Shown: positions 16,192 to 24,444 of the stretch, in pieces
How the letters are laid out: each line of letters opens with the position of its first letter
How positions within the stretch are numbered: position 1 is the first letter of the stretch
NCBI GenBank assembly: GCA_023444445.1
Contig: JAEXMK010000022.1
Span: 1-57,626, forward strand
Direction: 5' to 3'
Length of the DNA: 57,626 bases
Source: Pseudomonadota bacterium
GTDB lineage: Bacteria; Pseudomonadota; Alphaproteobacteria; Rhizobiales; Rhizobiaceae
Position numbers and translations under genes: made by a program
The notes under the pieces: generated by a model
What the model saw: only the letters and a program-made list of their open reading frames with translations
Told to the model about the DNA's origin: nothing
Databases searched by the model: none

Positions 16192-16455
16192 TTAGTTGAG
16201 CCCCACGATGCCCGTGGAGGTGGTGCGCGTTGATAATACCCGCCTGGCCCTCACCGGCAGCAGGCTGCCCGCTGGCAGATTCTGGAAGGTTACTGTCGCG
16301 CCTGAACGCAGGATCAGGCAGAGATGGCCGGCGTTGCCCACATAGATGGCGCGCGTGGGGGAAGGCAGCGGGTTCACATCGTCTGGAACGACATCGAAAG
16401 CGTGGGATGCCGGGGATTCGAGGCCTGCCGCATGGTAGTCGTAAGTCTCAGCCAT
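16192..16455 (-). CDS. Stand-alone spike base-like protein (RCAP_Rcc01079 family)
   Basis: An 87-residue protein. After a short N-terminal tail it matches the small beta-rich family named after the gene-transfer-agent spike base protein of Rhodobacter capsulatus. Recognised features are FDVVPDDVNPLPSPTRAIYV, quoted as DVNPLPSPTRAIYVGNAG, then TVTFQNLPAGSLLPVRARRV and the ending TTSTGIVGLN. In gene transfer agents this protein sits at the tail tip. Here no other phage or GTA gene is nearby, so it is either a remnant or a protein with another role. A GAGAC-type sequence precedes the ATG, giving a modest ribosome binding site. Confidence 0.7.
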   Translation of the reverse strand: MAETYDYHAAGLESPASHAFDVVPDDVNPLPSPTRAIYVGNAGHLCLILRSGATVTFQNLPAGSLLPVRARRVLSTRTTSTGIVGLN

Positions 16456-16896
16456 TTTTGTCTCCCGTAGGTCTAAATCTGCCCGTGATTATGCGGCGCG
16501 ACGGAGCGACGGGGAAAAGCGGGGATGAGAAATATTCCAGCGGGATCCCAGTCTCGTTTCCTGCCTCTCGACAAAGGCGGCATTTTTCCCGCAATCTCAT
16601 GCGGTTGTGCCGTATCGGCCTTTTGCCATCGATGCGCTGCAAAAAGCATCAGGGCAGATTTTTCGTCCACGGGATCGGCAGGCGCATGGCTCCCCGATAA
16701 CGCCACATCTAGCCAGGAGTGTTGAGAATGAAGGTCCTGACGGCGGAAGAAGCCTCGCCTCTGCCGTAAAACTTGACTGACAAAGAATATATTTCTAGTT
16801 GCTCCACTTTCGGATGCTATTACGGTGACGGCAGAACCCTTATGGGCAAGCCGACACATCGTTGGTGACGCCATATCAAAGTGAAGCAGCAGGGGC
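16456..16896. other. Intergenic region upstream of fhuD
   Basis: No gene of normal size is seen in these 441 bases. AGAATATATTTCT at 16784-16796 is an AGAA/TTCT inverted repeat in the only AT-rich patch, about 110 bases before fhuD. In Rhizobiaceae, iron-responsive regulators (Irr, RirA) bind AT-rich sites of this kind, so it is a reasonable candidate operator but not a consensus match. A 13-codon reading frame (MKVLTAEEASPLP) with AGGAG upstream begins at 16728 and is not called as a gene. Confidence 0.4.
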
Positions 16897-17799
16897 ATGA
16901 CGCGCAAGGATCGATGGATGTCCTCCTTTTGGGGGCGGCGGGAATTTTTGGGCCTGCTCGCTGCTTCGGCCATTGCCGGTAATGTGCGGGCACAGGCGAC
17001 CCCGCGCATTGCCGCTATCGACTGGGCGATGCTCGAAACTGCCGTGGCGCTCGGTGTCATGCCGGTGGCGGCGACCGAACTCATCCAGTTCCGGATTGGC
17101 GCCGTGGAGCCGGAAATCCCGGAGAATGTTGCCGATCTCGGTCTGCGCGGCGCGCCGAATTTCGAGCTTCTGCAACTCATCCGGCCGGATCTCATCCTGA
17201 TTTCGCCTTTCTACACGCGTTATACCGGCAGGCTGGAAGCGATCGCCCCGGTGTTTTCGCTGCCCTTTTACGTGAAGGGCGAACCCCCTTTCGACAAGGC
17301 GCTGGCTGCGGTCACCGCGCTTGGTGAAAAGCTCGGTCGGACAGACGGGGCGCGTCAGGTTTTGGGCGAAACGGAAGCGGCGCTGCAAGCCATGCGGACC
17401 CGTATCGCCAGTTTTTCCGCACGGCCGACCTATGTGATCAACATTGGCGACGCCCGGCATTTTCGCGCTTTTGGTGCCGATAGCATGTTCGGCGATGTCC
17501 TTGGCAGGCTGGGGCTTGCCAATGCCTGGGTGGACCGGTCGCAATTCACCTTCGCGGCGCCGGTGCCGCTCGAAAATCTCGCGGCCACGCCCGAGGCACG
17601 TATCGTCATCGTTTCCGATATTCCGGTGGAGGCCCGGGAAAGCCTGCGCAATAGCGCCATCTGGCGCTCCCTTCCGGCGGTTCGCGAAGGCCGGGTGTTG
17701 ACGCTCGGCAACGTCAGCCCCTATGGCGGTATCACCGCCGGCATGCGGTTTGCGCGGCTTCTGACCGAGGCTCTTGCATCACAGGGAGAAACCCTGTGA
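16897..17799 (+). CDS. fhuD: Ferric hydroxamate siderophore-binding protein
   Basis: Periplasmic receptor that passes iron(III)-hydroxamate complexes to the FhuB permease. The 300 residues begin with a twin-arginine-type signal (GRREFLGLLAASAIAG). The mature part follows the E. coli FhuD plan: a TroA-fold start (PRIAAIDWAMLETAVALGV), LRGAPNFELLQLIRPDLIL and RHFRAFGADSMFGDVLGRLG. The stop overlaps the fhuB start by 4 bases, indicating translational coupling. No outer-membrane TonB receptor is next to this set, so it must rely on one elsewhere. Export by Tat rather than Sec is a known feature of several FhuD-like proteins. Confidence 0.92.
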   Translation: MTRKDRWMSSFWGRREFLGLLAASAIAGNVRAQATPRIAAIDWAMLETAVALGVMPVAATELIQFRIGAVEPEIPENVADLGLRGAPNFELLQLIRPDLILISPFYTRYTGRLEAIAPVFSLPFYVKGEPPFDKALAAVTALGEKLGRTDGARQVLGETEAALQAMRTRIASFSARPTYVINIGDARHFRAFGADSMFGDVLGRLGLANAWVDRSQFTFAAPVPLENLAATPEARIVIVSDIPVEARESLRNSAIWRSLPAVREGRVLTLGNVSPYGGITAGMRFARLLTEALASQGETL

Positions 17800-19763
17800 C
17801 GGTGCGGCCCCTCCAGTTCTTCTTCGGGCTTATGTTTGTTTCTGCCTGTGGCCTTTCCCTGCATGCCGGCCTGCAGCGGCTGCCCTTCGGCACATGGCCG
17901 GGCCTGCCGTTTGATACCGCTTCCATGTCCATGGATCAGATCATCTTCGCCTTCAGCCTGCTGCCGCGCGTGGCAGTTGCCATCCTTGCGGGCGCGATGC
18001 TGGGCCTGTCCGGGGCACTTTTCCAGCAATTGCTGCGCAATCCGATTGCCGATCCCTCGACGCTTGGCATTTCCGCCGGTGCGCAGCTCGCCATCGTCAT
18101 CGCCACCCTGTTCTTTCCTTCGGTGCTGGATGGCAACCGCGCATCGGTGGCGCTTGCCGGTGCGGCGGCGGCGGCCTGTGTCGTCTTCCTTCTCGGCTGG
18201 CGGCGTTCTTTCGAACCGGTGACCATGGTGGTGTCAGGACTTTTGGTCGGTATCACTGCCGCCTCCGTTTCCGCGGCGCTGACGCTGGCGCAGGGCGAAT
18301 ATCTGATGTCTCTCGTCGTCTGGAATGGCGGCTCGCTCAGCCAGCAGGACTGGTCGAATGCTGTTGTGCTCGCTCTCCAGCTTCTCGCAGGGCTTGCCCT
18401 GACGGGCTTGCTGATAAAACCGCTCACGGTTCTCGGTCTTGGCGATGCCGGCGCACGTTCCCTTGGGGTCTCGCTGTTTTCGATCAGGTTCGCCGTTGCA
18501 GCCGTCGCGGTCATGCTGGCCGCCTTCGTTGCCTCGGCGGTCGGTCTCGTTAGTTTTATCGGCCTTGCAGCACCTGCGCTCACCCGGGCGCTCGGTTTGC
18601 GGCGTTCGTCTTCGGTGCTGTTCGTGTCGCCCCTTCTGGGTGGTTTGCTCCTCTGGTTCTGTGATGGCCTCGTGCAGCTTCTGGCGAGCACGACGGCAGA
18701 AGTTTTCCCGACCGGTGCGGTAACTGCCCTAATCGGCGGGCCGCTGCTTTTATGGCTGCTGCCGAAAATCCGGCCGACCGACGTTCATCGCGGCGAAGAT
18801 GTCGATCTCGCCACAAGACGCTCGCTTGTGGCCCTGCTGCCGGTACTCATCATCATGACGGTGCTGGTGTTTGCCGCACTCGCTGTCGGCAAGGGGCCTG
18901 AGGGCTGGACAATGCTGGGGGCGGGTGACCTGCAAAGCCTGCTGCCTTTCCGCTGGCCGCGGCTGGTGGCGGCCGCTGCCGCAGGCGGACTTCTGGCCAT
19001 GGCGGGCGCGCTTTTGCAGCGGCTTACCGGCAACCCCATGGCAAGCCCGGAGGTGATCGGCGTCAGCGGTGGTGCAGGTCTCGGTTTTGCCGCCGCCATC
19101 ACGGTTTTTCCGGCGGCAGGCCTGTTCGAACTGTTTTGTGGCGCCGGCATCGGCTCGGCCGCCGTCATGATCCTTGTGCTGTTCTTCGCGGTGCGCCGGC
19201 ACCTCGCGCCGGAAAAGATTTTGCTCGCGGGCATTGCCGTCAGCTCGCTCTGCTCGGCGGTGCTGTCGGCGCTGCTTGCCATTGGCGACCAGCGGGCATG
19301 GCAGATTCTCGCCTGGCTCAGCGGTTCGGGTTCAACGGCGACGCCGGCTTCAGCGATCTTCCTCGCCATTCTTTCCATCGTGCTGCTGGCGGGCGCGCTA
19401 TCGGTCACGCGCTGGCTGACGATCCTGCCGCTTGGCCGGGATGTGCCGCTTTCCCTCGGCCTGCCACTCAGCGCTGCGCGCATCGCCGTTATCGCGGTGG
19501 CAGGCATTGCTACCGGGGCTGCCTCGCTGCTCGTCGGTCCCTTGAGTTTCGTCGGTTTGATGGCGCCGCATATCGCGCTGCGGGCCGGTTTCACCACGCC
19601 GCGCGACCACCTGTTCGCCTCCTTCCTGTTCGGCGCGGTGCTGATGGCGCTTTCCGATCTCGGTGCGCGAACGGTCACCTTCCCTTATGAACTGCCGCTC
19701 GGGCTTTTTGCGGCTCTGGCCGGTGCGCCCTATCTAATCTGGCTGTCAGGCAGGCGATCATGA
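17796..19763 (+). CDS. fhuB: Ferric hydroxamate permease (double-length)
   Basis: Inner-membrane channel for iron-hydroxamates. At 655 residues it is the fused, two-repeat form of the FecCD family typical of FhuB (E. coli 659). Each half has about ten membrane segments and the family signature: LRNPIADPSTLGISAGAQLA in the first, TGNPMASPEVIGVSGGAGLG in the second. The EAA-like loops contacting the ATPase are recognisable in GLVSFIGLAAPALTRAL and LSFVGLMAPHIALRAG. It overlaps fhuD by 4 bases and is followed 30 bases later by fhuC. Confidence 0.95.
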   Translation: MTVRPLQFFFGLMFVSACGLSLHAGLQRLPFGTWPGLPFDTASMSMDQIIFAFSLLPRVAVAILAGAMLGLSGALFQQLLRNPIADPSTLGISAGAQLAIVIATLFFPSVLDGNRASVALAGAAAAACVVFLLGWRRSFEPVTMVVSGLLVGITAASVSAALTLAQGEYLMSLVVWNGGSLSQQDWSNAVVLALQLLAGLALTGLLIKPLTVLGLGDAGARSLGVSLFSIRFAVAAVAVMLAAFVASAVGLVSFIGLAAPALTRALGLRRSSSVLFVSPLLGGLLLWFCDGLVQLLASTTAEVFPTGAVTALIGGPLLLWLLPKIRPTDVHRGEDVDLATRRSLVALLPVLIIMTVLVFAALAVGKGPEGWTMLGAGDLQSLLPFRWPRLVAAAAAGGLLAMAGALLQRLTGNPMASPEVIGVSGGAGLGFAAAITVFPAAGLFELFCGAGIGSAAVMILVLFFAVRRHLAPEKILLAGIAVSSLCSAVLSALLAIGDQRAWQILAWLSGSGSTATPASAIFLAILSIVLLAGALSVTRWLTILPLGRDVPLSLGLPLSAARIAVIAVAGIATGAASLLVGPLSFVGLMAPHIALRAGFTTPRDHLFASFLFGAVLMALSDLGARTVTFPYELPLGLFAALAGAPYLIWLSGRRS

Positions 19764-19793
19764 TGTTTCAGTCGATCTACGGAGATACGAACC

Positions 19794-20603
19794 ATGGGTG
19801 AGGCAGCGATGGCCGGCGACAACGATGGCGCCCCGCTTTTTTCTCTTGATGGCGTCACCATGGCAGTGCCGGGCAGGACATTGCTGCAGCCGCTGACGGC
19901 AAGTTTCGCAACCGGCAAGACCATTGGCCTGATCGGCCATAACGGTTCGGGAAAATCGACGCTGCTCAAGATCCTGGCGCGGATGCAGGAGCCGACGGCT
20001 GGCCGGGTTTCGTTCGAGGGTAAGCCATTAAATGCCTGGGGAAACCGCGAATTCGCGCGCAAGCTCGCCTATCTGCCGCAATATACCCCGGCCGCCTCCG
20101 GCATGCTGGCGAGCGAACTGGTGGCGCTCGGCCGTTATCCCTGGCATGGCGCGCTCGGACAATTCAGCAAGGCGGATCAGGAGAAGGTGGACGAAGCGAT
20201 TGAGCTCACAGATACCGTCGCCTTCCGCAACCGGCTGGTAGACACGCTTTCCGGTGGGGAGCGCCAGCGCGTATGGCTTGCCATGCTGGTGGCCCAGAAT
20301 GCGGAAAGCCTGCTTCTCGATGAGCCCATCTCCGCACTCGACATGGCGCATCAGCTCGAGGTGCTGTCACTGGTGCAGAGACTGTCGCGTGAAAAAGGCC
20401 TCGGCGTCATCGTCGTGCTGCACGACGTCAACATGGCGGCTCGCTTCTGCGACGAGATCGTTGCCTTGCATTCCGGCCAGCTGATTGCCCGGGGAACGCC
20501 GCAGGAGATCATGACGCCGGAGACGTTGCAGCGCATCTATGGCGTGCGCATGGATGTCATGACCCATGCAGCCACCGGCCTTCCCGTCGCCTTGCCGCTT
20601 TGA
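19794..20603 (+). CDS. fhuC: Ferric hydroxamate transport ATP-binding protein
   Basis: Energises the FhuB permease. The 269 residues show Walker A GHNGSGKST (48-56), the ABC signature LSGGERQR, Walker B LLLDEPIS and the switch histidine in VVLHDVNMAAR. This matches the FepC/FhuC subfamily in length and spacing. The ATG at 19794 has GGAG nine bases upstream; MAGDNDG at 19809 is an alternative. It closes the fhuD-B-C unit; about 245 non-coding bases follow. Confidence 0.95.
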   Translation: MGEAAMAGDNDGAPLFSLDGVTMAVPGRTLLQPLTASFATGKTIGLIGHNGSGKSTLLKILARMQEPTAGRVSFEGKPLNAWGNREFARKLAYLPQYTPAASGMLASELVALGRYPWHGALGQFSKADQEKVDEAIELTDTVAFRNRLVDTLSGGERQRVWLAMLVAQNAESLLLDEPISALDMAHQLEVLSLVQRLSREKGLGVIVVLHDVNMAARFCDEIVALHSGQLIARGTPQEIMTPETLQRIYGVRMDVMTHAATGLPVALPL

Positions 20604-20849
20604 GATGTTGCAGCAAAACAACGGCCGCAAACGCTTGTTGTTGATGGTAATTCCGCGCACATTTCCCGCCCTAACAATGTCTTAATGCCAGCCTACCGCC
20701 ATCAGACATTGTTAACTGTTACGCTTTCATCGCCTCCAATTAAGTTGTTTTGGATCGATTTTTCGGAACAAACGTTAACAGTGCGGAATTCAATATCCGG
20801 AGAGGGCAAGAAGGGCTGCTGCGGGTAGGATAAAACAGGAGAAAACAAG

Positions 20850-21377
20850 ATGAAAAAGGCTGTTGCCGTAACTTTTGCCGCATTGACGATGGGCCTTGGC
20901 GGAACTGCATCCGCACTCGCTGCCGACCTTGCAAGATATGAGCCGGCTCCGCAGGAGCAGGACGATCGCAACGGCGTCAAGATCGGCTACCTCACCTGCG
21001 ATATCGGCGGCGGCGTCGGTTACGTGATCGGCTCGGCCAAGGAACTGGATTGCACCTTCCAGTCCACCATGGGCGCCCGTCGCACGGACCATTACACCGG
21101 CGCCATCCGCAAGATGGGTGTTGACCTCGGCTTCACCACGCAGGGCCGCCTCGTCTGGGCCGTTTTCGCCCCGACTGCCGGTTACCACCGCGGCTCGCTG
21201 GGCGGCCTCTATCAGGGCGCAACGGCTGAAGTCACCGTCGGTCTCGGCGTCGGCACCAACGTTCTCGTTGGCGGCACCTCCGGCTCCATCCAGCTGCAGA
21301 CGGTCAGCGTGACCGGCCAGGTTGGCCTCAACCTTGCAGCGACCGGTACGTCCGTGACGCTGACGGCCATGAACTGA
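20850..21377 (+). CDS. Exported DUF992 protein
   Basis: A 175-residue protein with a cleavable signal peptide (MKKAVAVTFAALTMGLGGTA, processing probable after ALA-A near residue 25) and one DUF992 domain (KIGYLTCDIGGGVGYVIGSA, GAIRKMGVDLGFTTQGRLVW). The domain is glycine-rich and probably beta-stranded. It is common in Rhizobiales as a periplasmic or surface protein of unknown function. AGGAGA precedes the ATG at a good distance. It stands alone, and about 245 bases upstream could hold its own promoter. No enzymatic motif is visible. Confidence 0.85.
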   Translation: MKKAVAVTFAALTMGLGGTASALAADLARYEPAPQEQDDRNGVKIGYLTCDIGGGVGYVIGSAKELDCTFQSTMGARRTDHYTGAIRKMGVDLGFTTQGRLVWAVFAPTAGYHRGSLGGLYQGATAEVTVGLGVGTNVLVGGTSGSIQLQTVSVTGQVGLNLAATGTSVTLTAMN

Positions 21378-21426
21378 TCGACAAATCGTCCGGTGTTTTG
21401 ACCGGGCACTCTGTCGCATCTAAAAA

Positions 21427-21460
21427 AACGCCCTCTTCGTTGTCAGAAGGAGAGGGCGTT
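21427..21460. terminator. Stem-loop between DUF992 gene and cytochrome c
   Basis: A 10-bp perfect stem AACGCCCTCT/AGAGGGCGTT follows the DUF992 gene. The run of seven A's lies on its left side, so a U-tract forms only on minus-strand transcripts. For the plus-strand gene it may act as a weak terminator or mRNA 3' stabiliser. Confidence 0.5.
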
Positions 21461-21474
21461 GTATTATCCGGGGC

Positions 21475-21873
21475 ATGATTTCTGTATCCAAACAAGCTGC
21501 GGCTGCAGCCGCGTTTTTTCTCCTTTTACCGGCGAGCGCTTTTGCCGACGGAGATGCGGCGCATGGCGAGAAGGTTTTCAGCCGCTGTTCCACCTGCCAC
21601 AGCGTCGATACACCGCGCACCCGCATGGGGCCGCATCTGATGGGTGTGGTCGGCAGGCCCATGGCTTCCGTTGCCGATTACGGTCATTATTCCCAGGCGC
21701 TCAAAGATGCCGGCGCGGCTGGCCGGGTATGGTCGGAAGAGGAACTGCAGAAATTCCTTTCAAGCCCTAAGAAGGCGATCCCCGGAAATGCGATGCGCTT
21801 TTTCGGTCTCTGGAGCGAAACCGATATTGCGGACCTGATCGCCTATCTGAAAACGCATCCTCTGCCACAGTAG
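21475..21873 (+). CDS. Small periplasmic c-type cytochrome
   Basis: Class I cytochrome c of 132 residues with a signal peptide (AAAAAAFFLLLPASAFAD). It has a single haem attachment motif, CSTCH, near residue 38 and a probable axial methionine in GNAMRFFG. The order HGEKVFSRCSTCHSVD...MGPHLMGVVGR is that of cytochrome c2/c552-type electron carriers. It should shuttle electrons in the periplasm; its redox partners are not encoded nearby. It ends 3 bases before the convergent recX stop. Confidence 0.9.
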   Translation: MISVSKQAAAAAAFFLLLPASAFADGDAAHGEKVFSRCSTCHSVDTPRTRMGPHLMGVVGRPMASVADYGHYSQALKDAGAAGRVWSEEELQKFLSSPKKAIPGNAMRFFGLWSETDIADLIAYLKTHPLPQ

Positions 21874-21876
21874 CTG

Positions 21877-22467
21877 TCAGAGCGCCGCGTCCGCGACAAT
21901 CTCTTCCGCTTCTTCTGACGTCATCGCCATGACCTTTGCGCCGATCTCAAAGCTGAAACCGTTGCGGGCGAAAGCGGAAAATTCCTTGGCTTTTCGTTTC
22001 TCATCCAGTTCGACACGGCGAAACGGACCGAAGGCGCGCTTGCGTGCGAAGATGATGGCCGCCACCAGATCGTTTGTTTCCTCCAGCGCGATGGCCGCCG
22101 TTTCACGCGCTATACCCTTGATCTGAAGCTTTTGCGCGAGCCCGCGTTTCGACTTGCCGCTGCGCTGACCGCTCCGCACGGCAATCTCAGCGTAAGCCGT
22201 ATCATCGAGCGCCTTGATGCCATAAGCGAAGGTGACGGCAAAGTCGCCGAGCGCCTTTACCTGCGCCGGGCCGATATCCTCGAATTTTTCCCGCGCCTTG
22301 CGCATGATGGCGTCACGCAGCTGCTTTTCCGTCATCATGCGCTGTTCCAGCCGGTAGAGCGCGGAATTGCGCGCCCATGACAGCATGCGGCTGGTGGGTT
22401 CAACGGCTGGCGTGTCGCCGTCCTCAGCCATGTCATCGGTCAGAAAGGGGCTGGAATCATCATTCAT
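21877..22467 (-). CDS. recX: Regulatory protein RecX
   Basis: Modulates RecA filament formation. The 196 residues contain the three-helix RecX repeats, seen in ALYRLEQRMMTEKQLRDAI, GLAQKLQIKGIARETAAIAL and the R/K-rich central part. The first 30 residues are acidic and probably disordered. It is not next to recA, which is normal in alphaproteobacteria. The gene is convergent with the cytochrome gene. Identification rests on overall pattern, because RecX has no catalytic residues. Confidence 0.85.
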   Translation of the reverse strand: MNDDSSPFLTDDMAEDGDTPAVEPTSRMLSWARNSALYRLEQRMMTEKQLRDAIMRKAREKFEDIGPAQVKALGDFAVTFAYGIKALDDTAYAEIAVRSGQRSGKSKRGLAQKLQIKGIARETAAIALEETNDLVAAIIFARKRAFGPFRRVELDEKRKAKEFSAFARNGFSFEIGAKVMAMTSEEAEEIVADAAL

Positions 22468-22538
22468 TCCGCATTTATAGCGCGGGAAAGCCGTCTTTCC
22501 AGTTCCCTACCAACCCATGTCCTTCGGTTTTCAGCGCC

Positions 22539-23459
22539 TCAAGGCGTCTGTGCGCCGGTCGCGGCCACGTAAACCGAATAGAGCGATTTCGTCGCGGTGA
22601 TGAACAGGCGGTTCTTTTTCGGCCCGCCGAAGGTGAGGTTTGCGACCGTCTGCGGCACCTTGATCTTACCCAGCAGGGTGCCTTCCGGTGAAAAACAATG
22701 AACGCCATCACCGGCGCTGGTCCACAAATTGCCTGCCGTATCCAGCCGGAAACCGTCCGGCAGGCCGTTGTCGAGATTGCAGAATTCCCGGCCGTTGGTT
22801 AGTTTCACACCGTCCACCACGTCGAAAACGCGAATGTGGCGTGGGCGGGAGACATCGTGGCTGTAGGAACTGTCGGCGATATAGAGCTTCGTTTCATCGG
22901 GCGAAAATGCAAGGCCGTTCGGCTGAACGAAGTCGTCGATGGCGATGCTGGTCTTTCCGATTACGGGATCGACCCTGTAGACATTGCGCGTCTTCTGCTC
23001 CGGTTCGGCCTTGTAGCCCTCGTAGTCGGAGAGAATGCCGTAGGTCGGATCGGTAAACCAGACGCTGCCATCGGATTTGACCACCACATCATTGGGAGAG
23101 TTCAGCCGCTTGCCGTCGTAGCTGTCGGCGAGAACGGTAATGGAGCCGTCGACTTCGGTGCGGGTGACACGCCGGCCACCATGTTCGCAGGAAACAAGTC
23201 GCCCCTGACGGTCGCGCGTATTGCCGTTGGTGAAGTTGGAGGGATGACGGAACACCGAAGTCCCGCCATCCGGCACCCAGCGCAACATGCGCTCATTGGG
23301 AATATCGCTGAACAGCAGGCAGTTGAGATCGGCAAACCAAACCGGTCCTTCGGCCCATCGGCAGCCGGAATAAAGCTCTTCCAGTTCAGCATTGCCGACG
23401 ATCAGATGCCGAAAGCGGTCATCGTGAATTTCGTAAGGTGAGGTCTTGTCTGTGGTCAT
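22539..23459 (-). CDS. SMP-30/gluconolactonase family lactonase
   Basis: Predicted calcium-dependent lactonase hydrolysing a sugar lactone. From ATG at 23459 (MTTDKTSPYEIHD) there are 306 residues; longer upstream reading is rejected because it is the antisense of the permease gene. Six-bladed propeller motifs are visible: EGPVWFADLNCLLFSDIPN, SPNDVVVKSDGSVWFTDPTYG (quoted as SPNDVVVKSDGSVWFTDP) and DGFRLDTAGNLWTSAGDGVH. The metal-site residues E, N and D are thus present. It is the last gene of a CUT2 ABC transporter operon, 37 bases after a permease, so its substrate is probably the lactone form, or an oxidation product, of the imported sugar. Confidence 0.88.
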   Translation of the reverse strand: MTTDKTSPYEIHDDRFRHLIVGNAELEELYSGCRWAEGPVWFADLNCLLFSDIPNERMLRWVPDGGTSVFRHPSNFTNGNTRDRQGRLVSCEHGGRRVTRTEVDGSITVLADSYDGKRLNSPNDVVVKSDGSVWFTDPTYGILSDYEGYKAEPEQKTRNVYRVDPVIGKTSIAIDDFVQPNGLAFSPDETKLYIADSSYSHDVSRPRHIRVFDVVDGVKLTNGREFCNLDNGLPDGFRLDTAGNLWTSAGDGVHCFSPEGTLLGKIKVPQTVANLTFGGPKKNRLFITATKSLYSVYVAATGAQTP

Positions 23460-23496
23460 GAGCGTGGTCCGCTTTTTTAGGCTTGTCGTTCGGGGT

Positions 23497-24444
23497 TCAG
23501 CGCGTGGCCTTGCGGCCGCTCGCCAGAAGAATGACGGAGATGATGATGAGGCCGGTGAGGATGAGGCGGATGCCGGCGCCGAAACCATAGGTATTGAGCA
23601 TCGAAACCACCAAGAACATGAAGAGCGAAGCACCCCAGATGCCGGGAACATTGGAGTCGCCGCCCGCAACCGCCGTACCGCCGATGACGACGACGGCGAT
23701 GGACATCAGCAGATATTCCGATCCCATGTTCAGCGCCGCACCTCCAGAGAAACTGGCGAGCAGATAACCCGCAATTGCCGCCAGCACCGCGCAGAGCACA
23801 TAGGTGACGAAGCGTGCGCCATCCACGGGAATGCCGGTCATGCGCGCAGCGAAGGTGCTTTGGCCGATGGCGGAAATCCAGCGCCCGTAAAATGTACGGT
23901 CGAGCAGGAGCCAGGCGACGACCGAGAGCAGCAATGCGACAAGCGCGACGTTGGGGATGCCGAAAGAGCTTGATATCGCGAATGTCGCCAATGTTTCCGG
24001 GGGCTTGATGCGCAGGCCGCGGTTCGACCAGATGGCGATGGACTGCACGATAAAGCTCATCGACAGCGTCGCGATGATCGGCGGAATGCGCAGGAGCTTG
24101 ATCAGCGCATAATTGCCGATGCCGATGGCAACGCCTATCAGAATGGCGATCAGCAGTCCGGGAAGGATGAGACTGTCCGACACATCCATGAATTTCAGGG
24201 CCAGAGTTCCTGAAAGCGTCATCGTCGCGGGAACGCAAAGGTCGATATTCCCGGGCCCGAGCGTGATGACGAACATCTGGCCGATGCCGACGATGACTGA
24301 AAAGGCCGCGAATGTGAGAGCGGCATGCGAAAGCCCGAAGGAGCTTGCGCCGCCGGTGAAGAGCACGGTGACGATCCACACCGCAATGGTTGCGGCAAAC
24401 GACCAGATCCACGGTTTTCTGGTGAGGGAAGAGAGCCCGTTCAT
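23497..24444 (-). CDS. CUT2 (ribose-type) ABC transporter permease 1
   Basis: Inner-membrane permease of 315 residues in the RbsC/BPD_transp_2 family, with about eight to ten membrane segments. Family markers are MFVITLGPGNIDLCVPATMT (quoted as GPGNIDLCVPATMT), the AIGQSTFAARMTGIPV loop that contacts the ATPase, and VVIGGTAVAGGDSNVPG near the C-terminus. It overlaps the second permease by 4 bases. Two different permeases point to a heterodimeric channel. The substrate is unknown. Confidence 0.9.
   Translation of the reverse strand: MNGLSSLTRKPWIWSFAATIAVWIVTVLFTGGASSFGLSHAALTFAAFSVIVGIGQMFVITLGPGNIDLCVPATMTLSGTLALKFMDVSDSLILPGLLIAILIGVAIGIGNYALIKLLRIPPIIATLSMSFIVQSIAIWSNRGLRIKPPETLATFAISSSFGIPNVALVALLLSVVAWLLLDRTFYGRWISAIGQSTFAARMTGIPVDGARFVTYVLCAVLAAIAGYLLASFSGGAALNMGSEYLLMSIAVVVIGGTAVAGGDSNVPGIWGASLFMFLVVSMLNTYGFGAGIRLILTGLIIISVILLASGRKATR

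Noticed and set aside
16728..16769. 13-codon frame MKVLTAEEASPLP with AGGAG upstream, before fhuD
   Set aside because: Too short to support, with no attenuator-type codon bias or alternative hairpins seen; kept only as a note.
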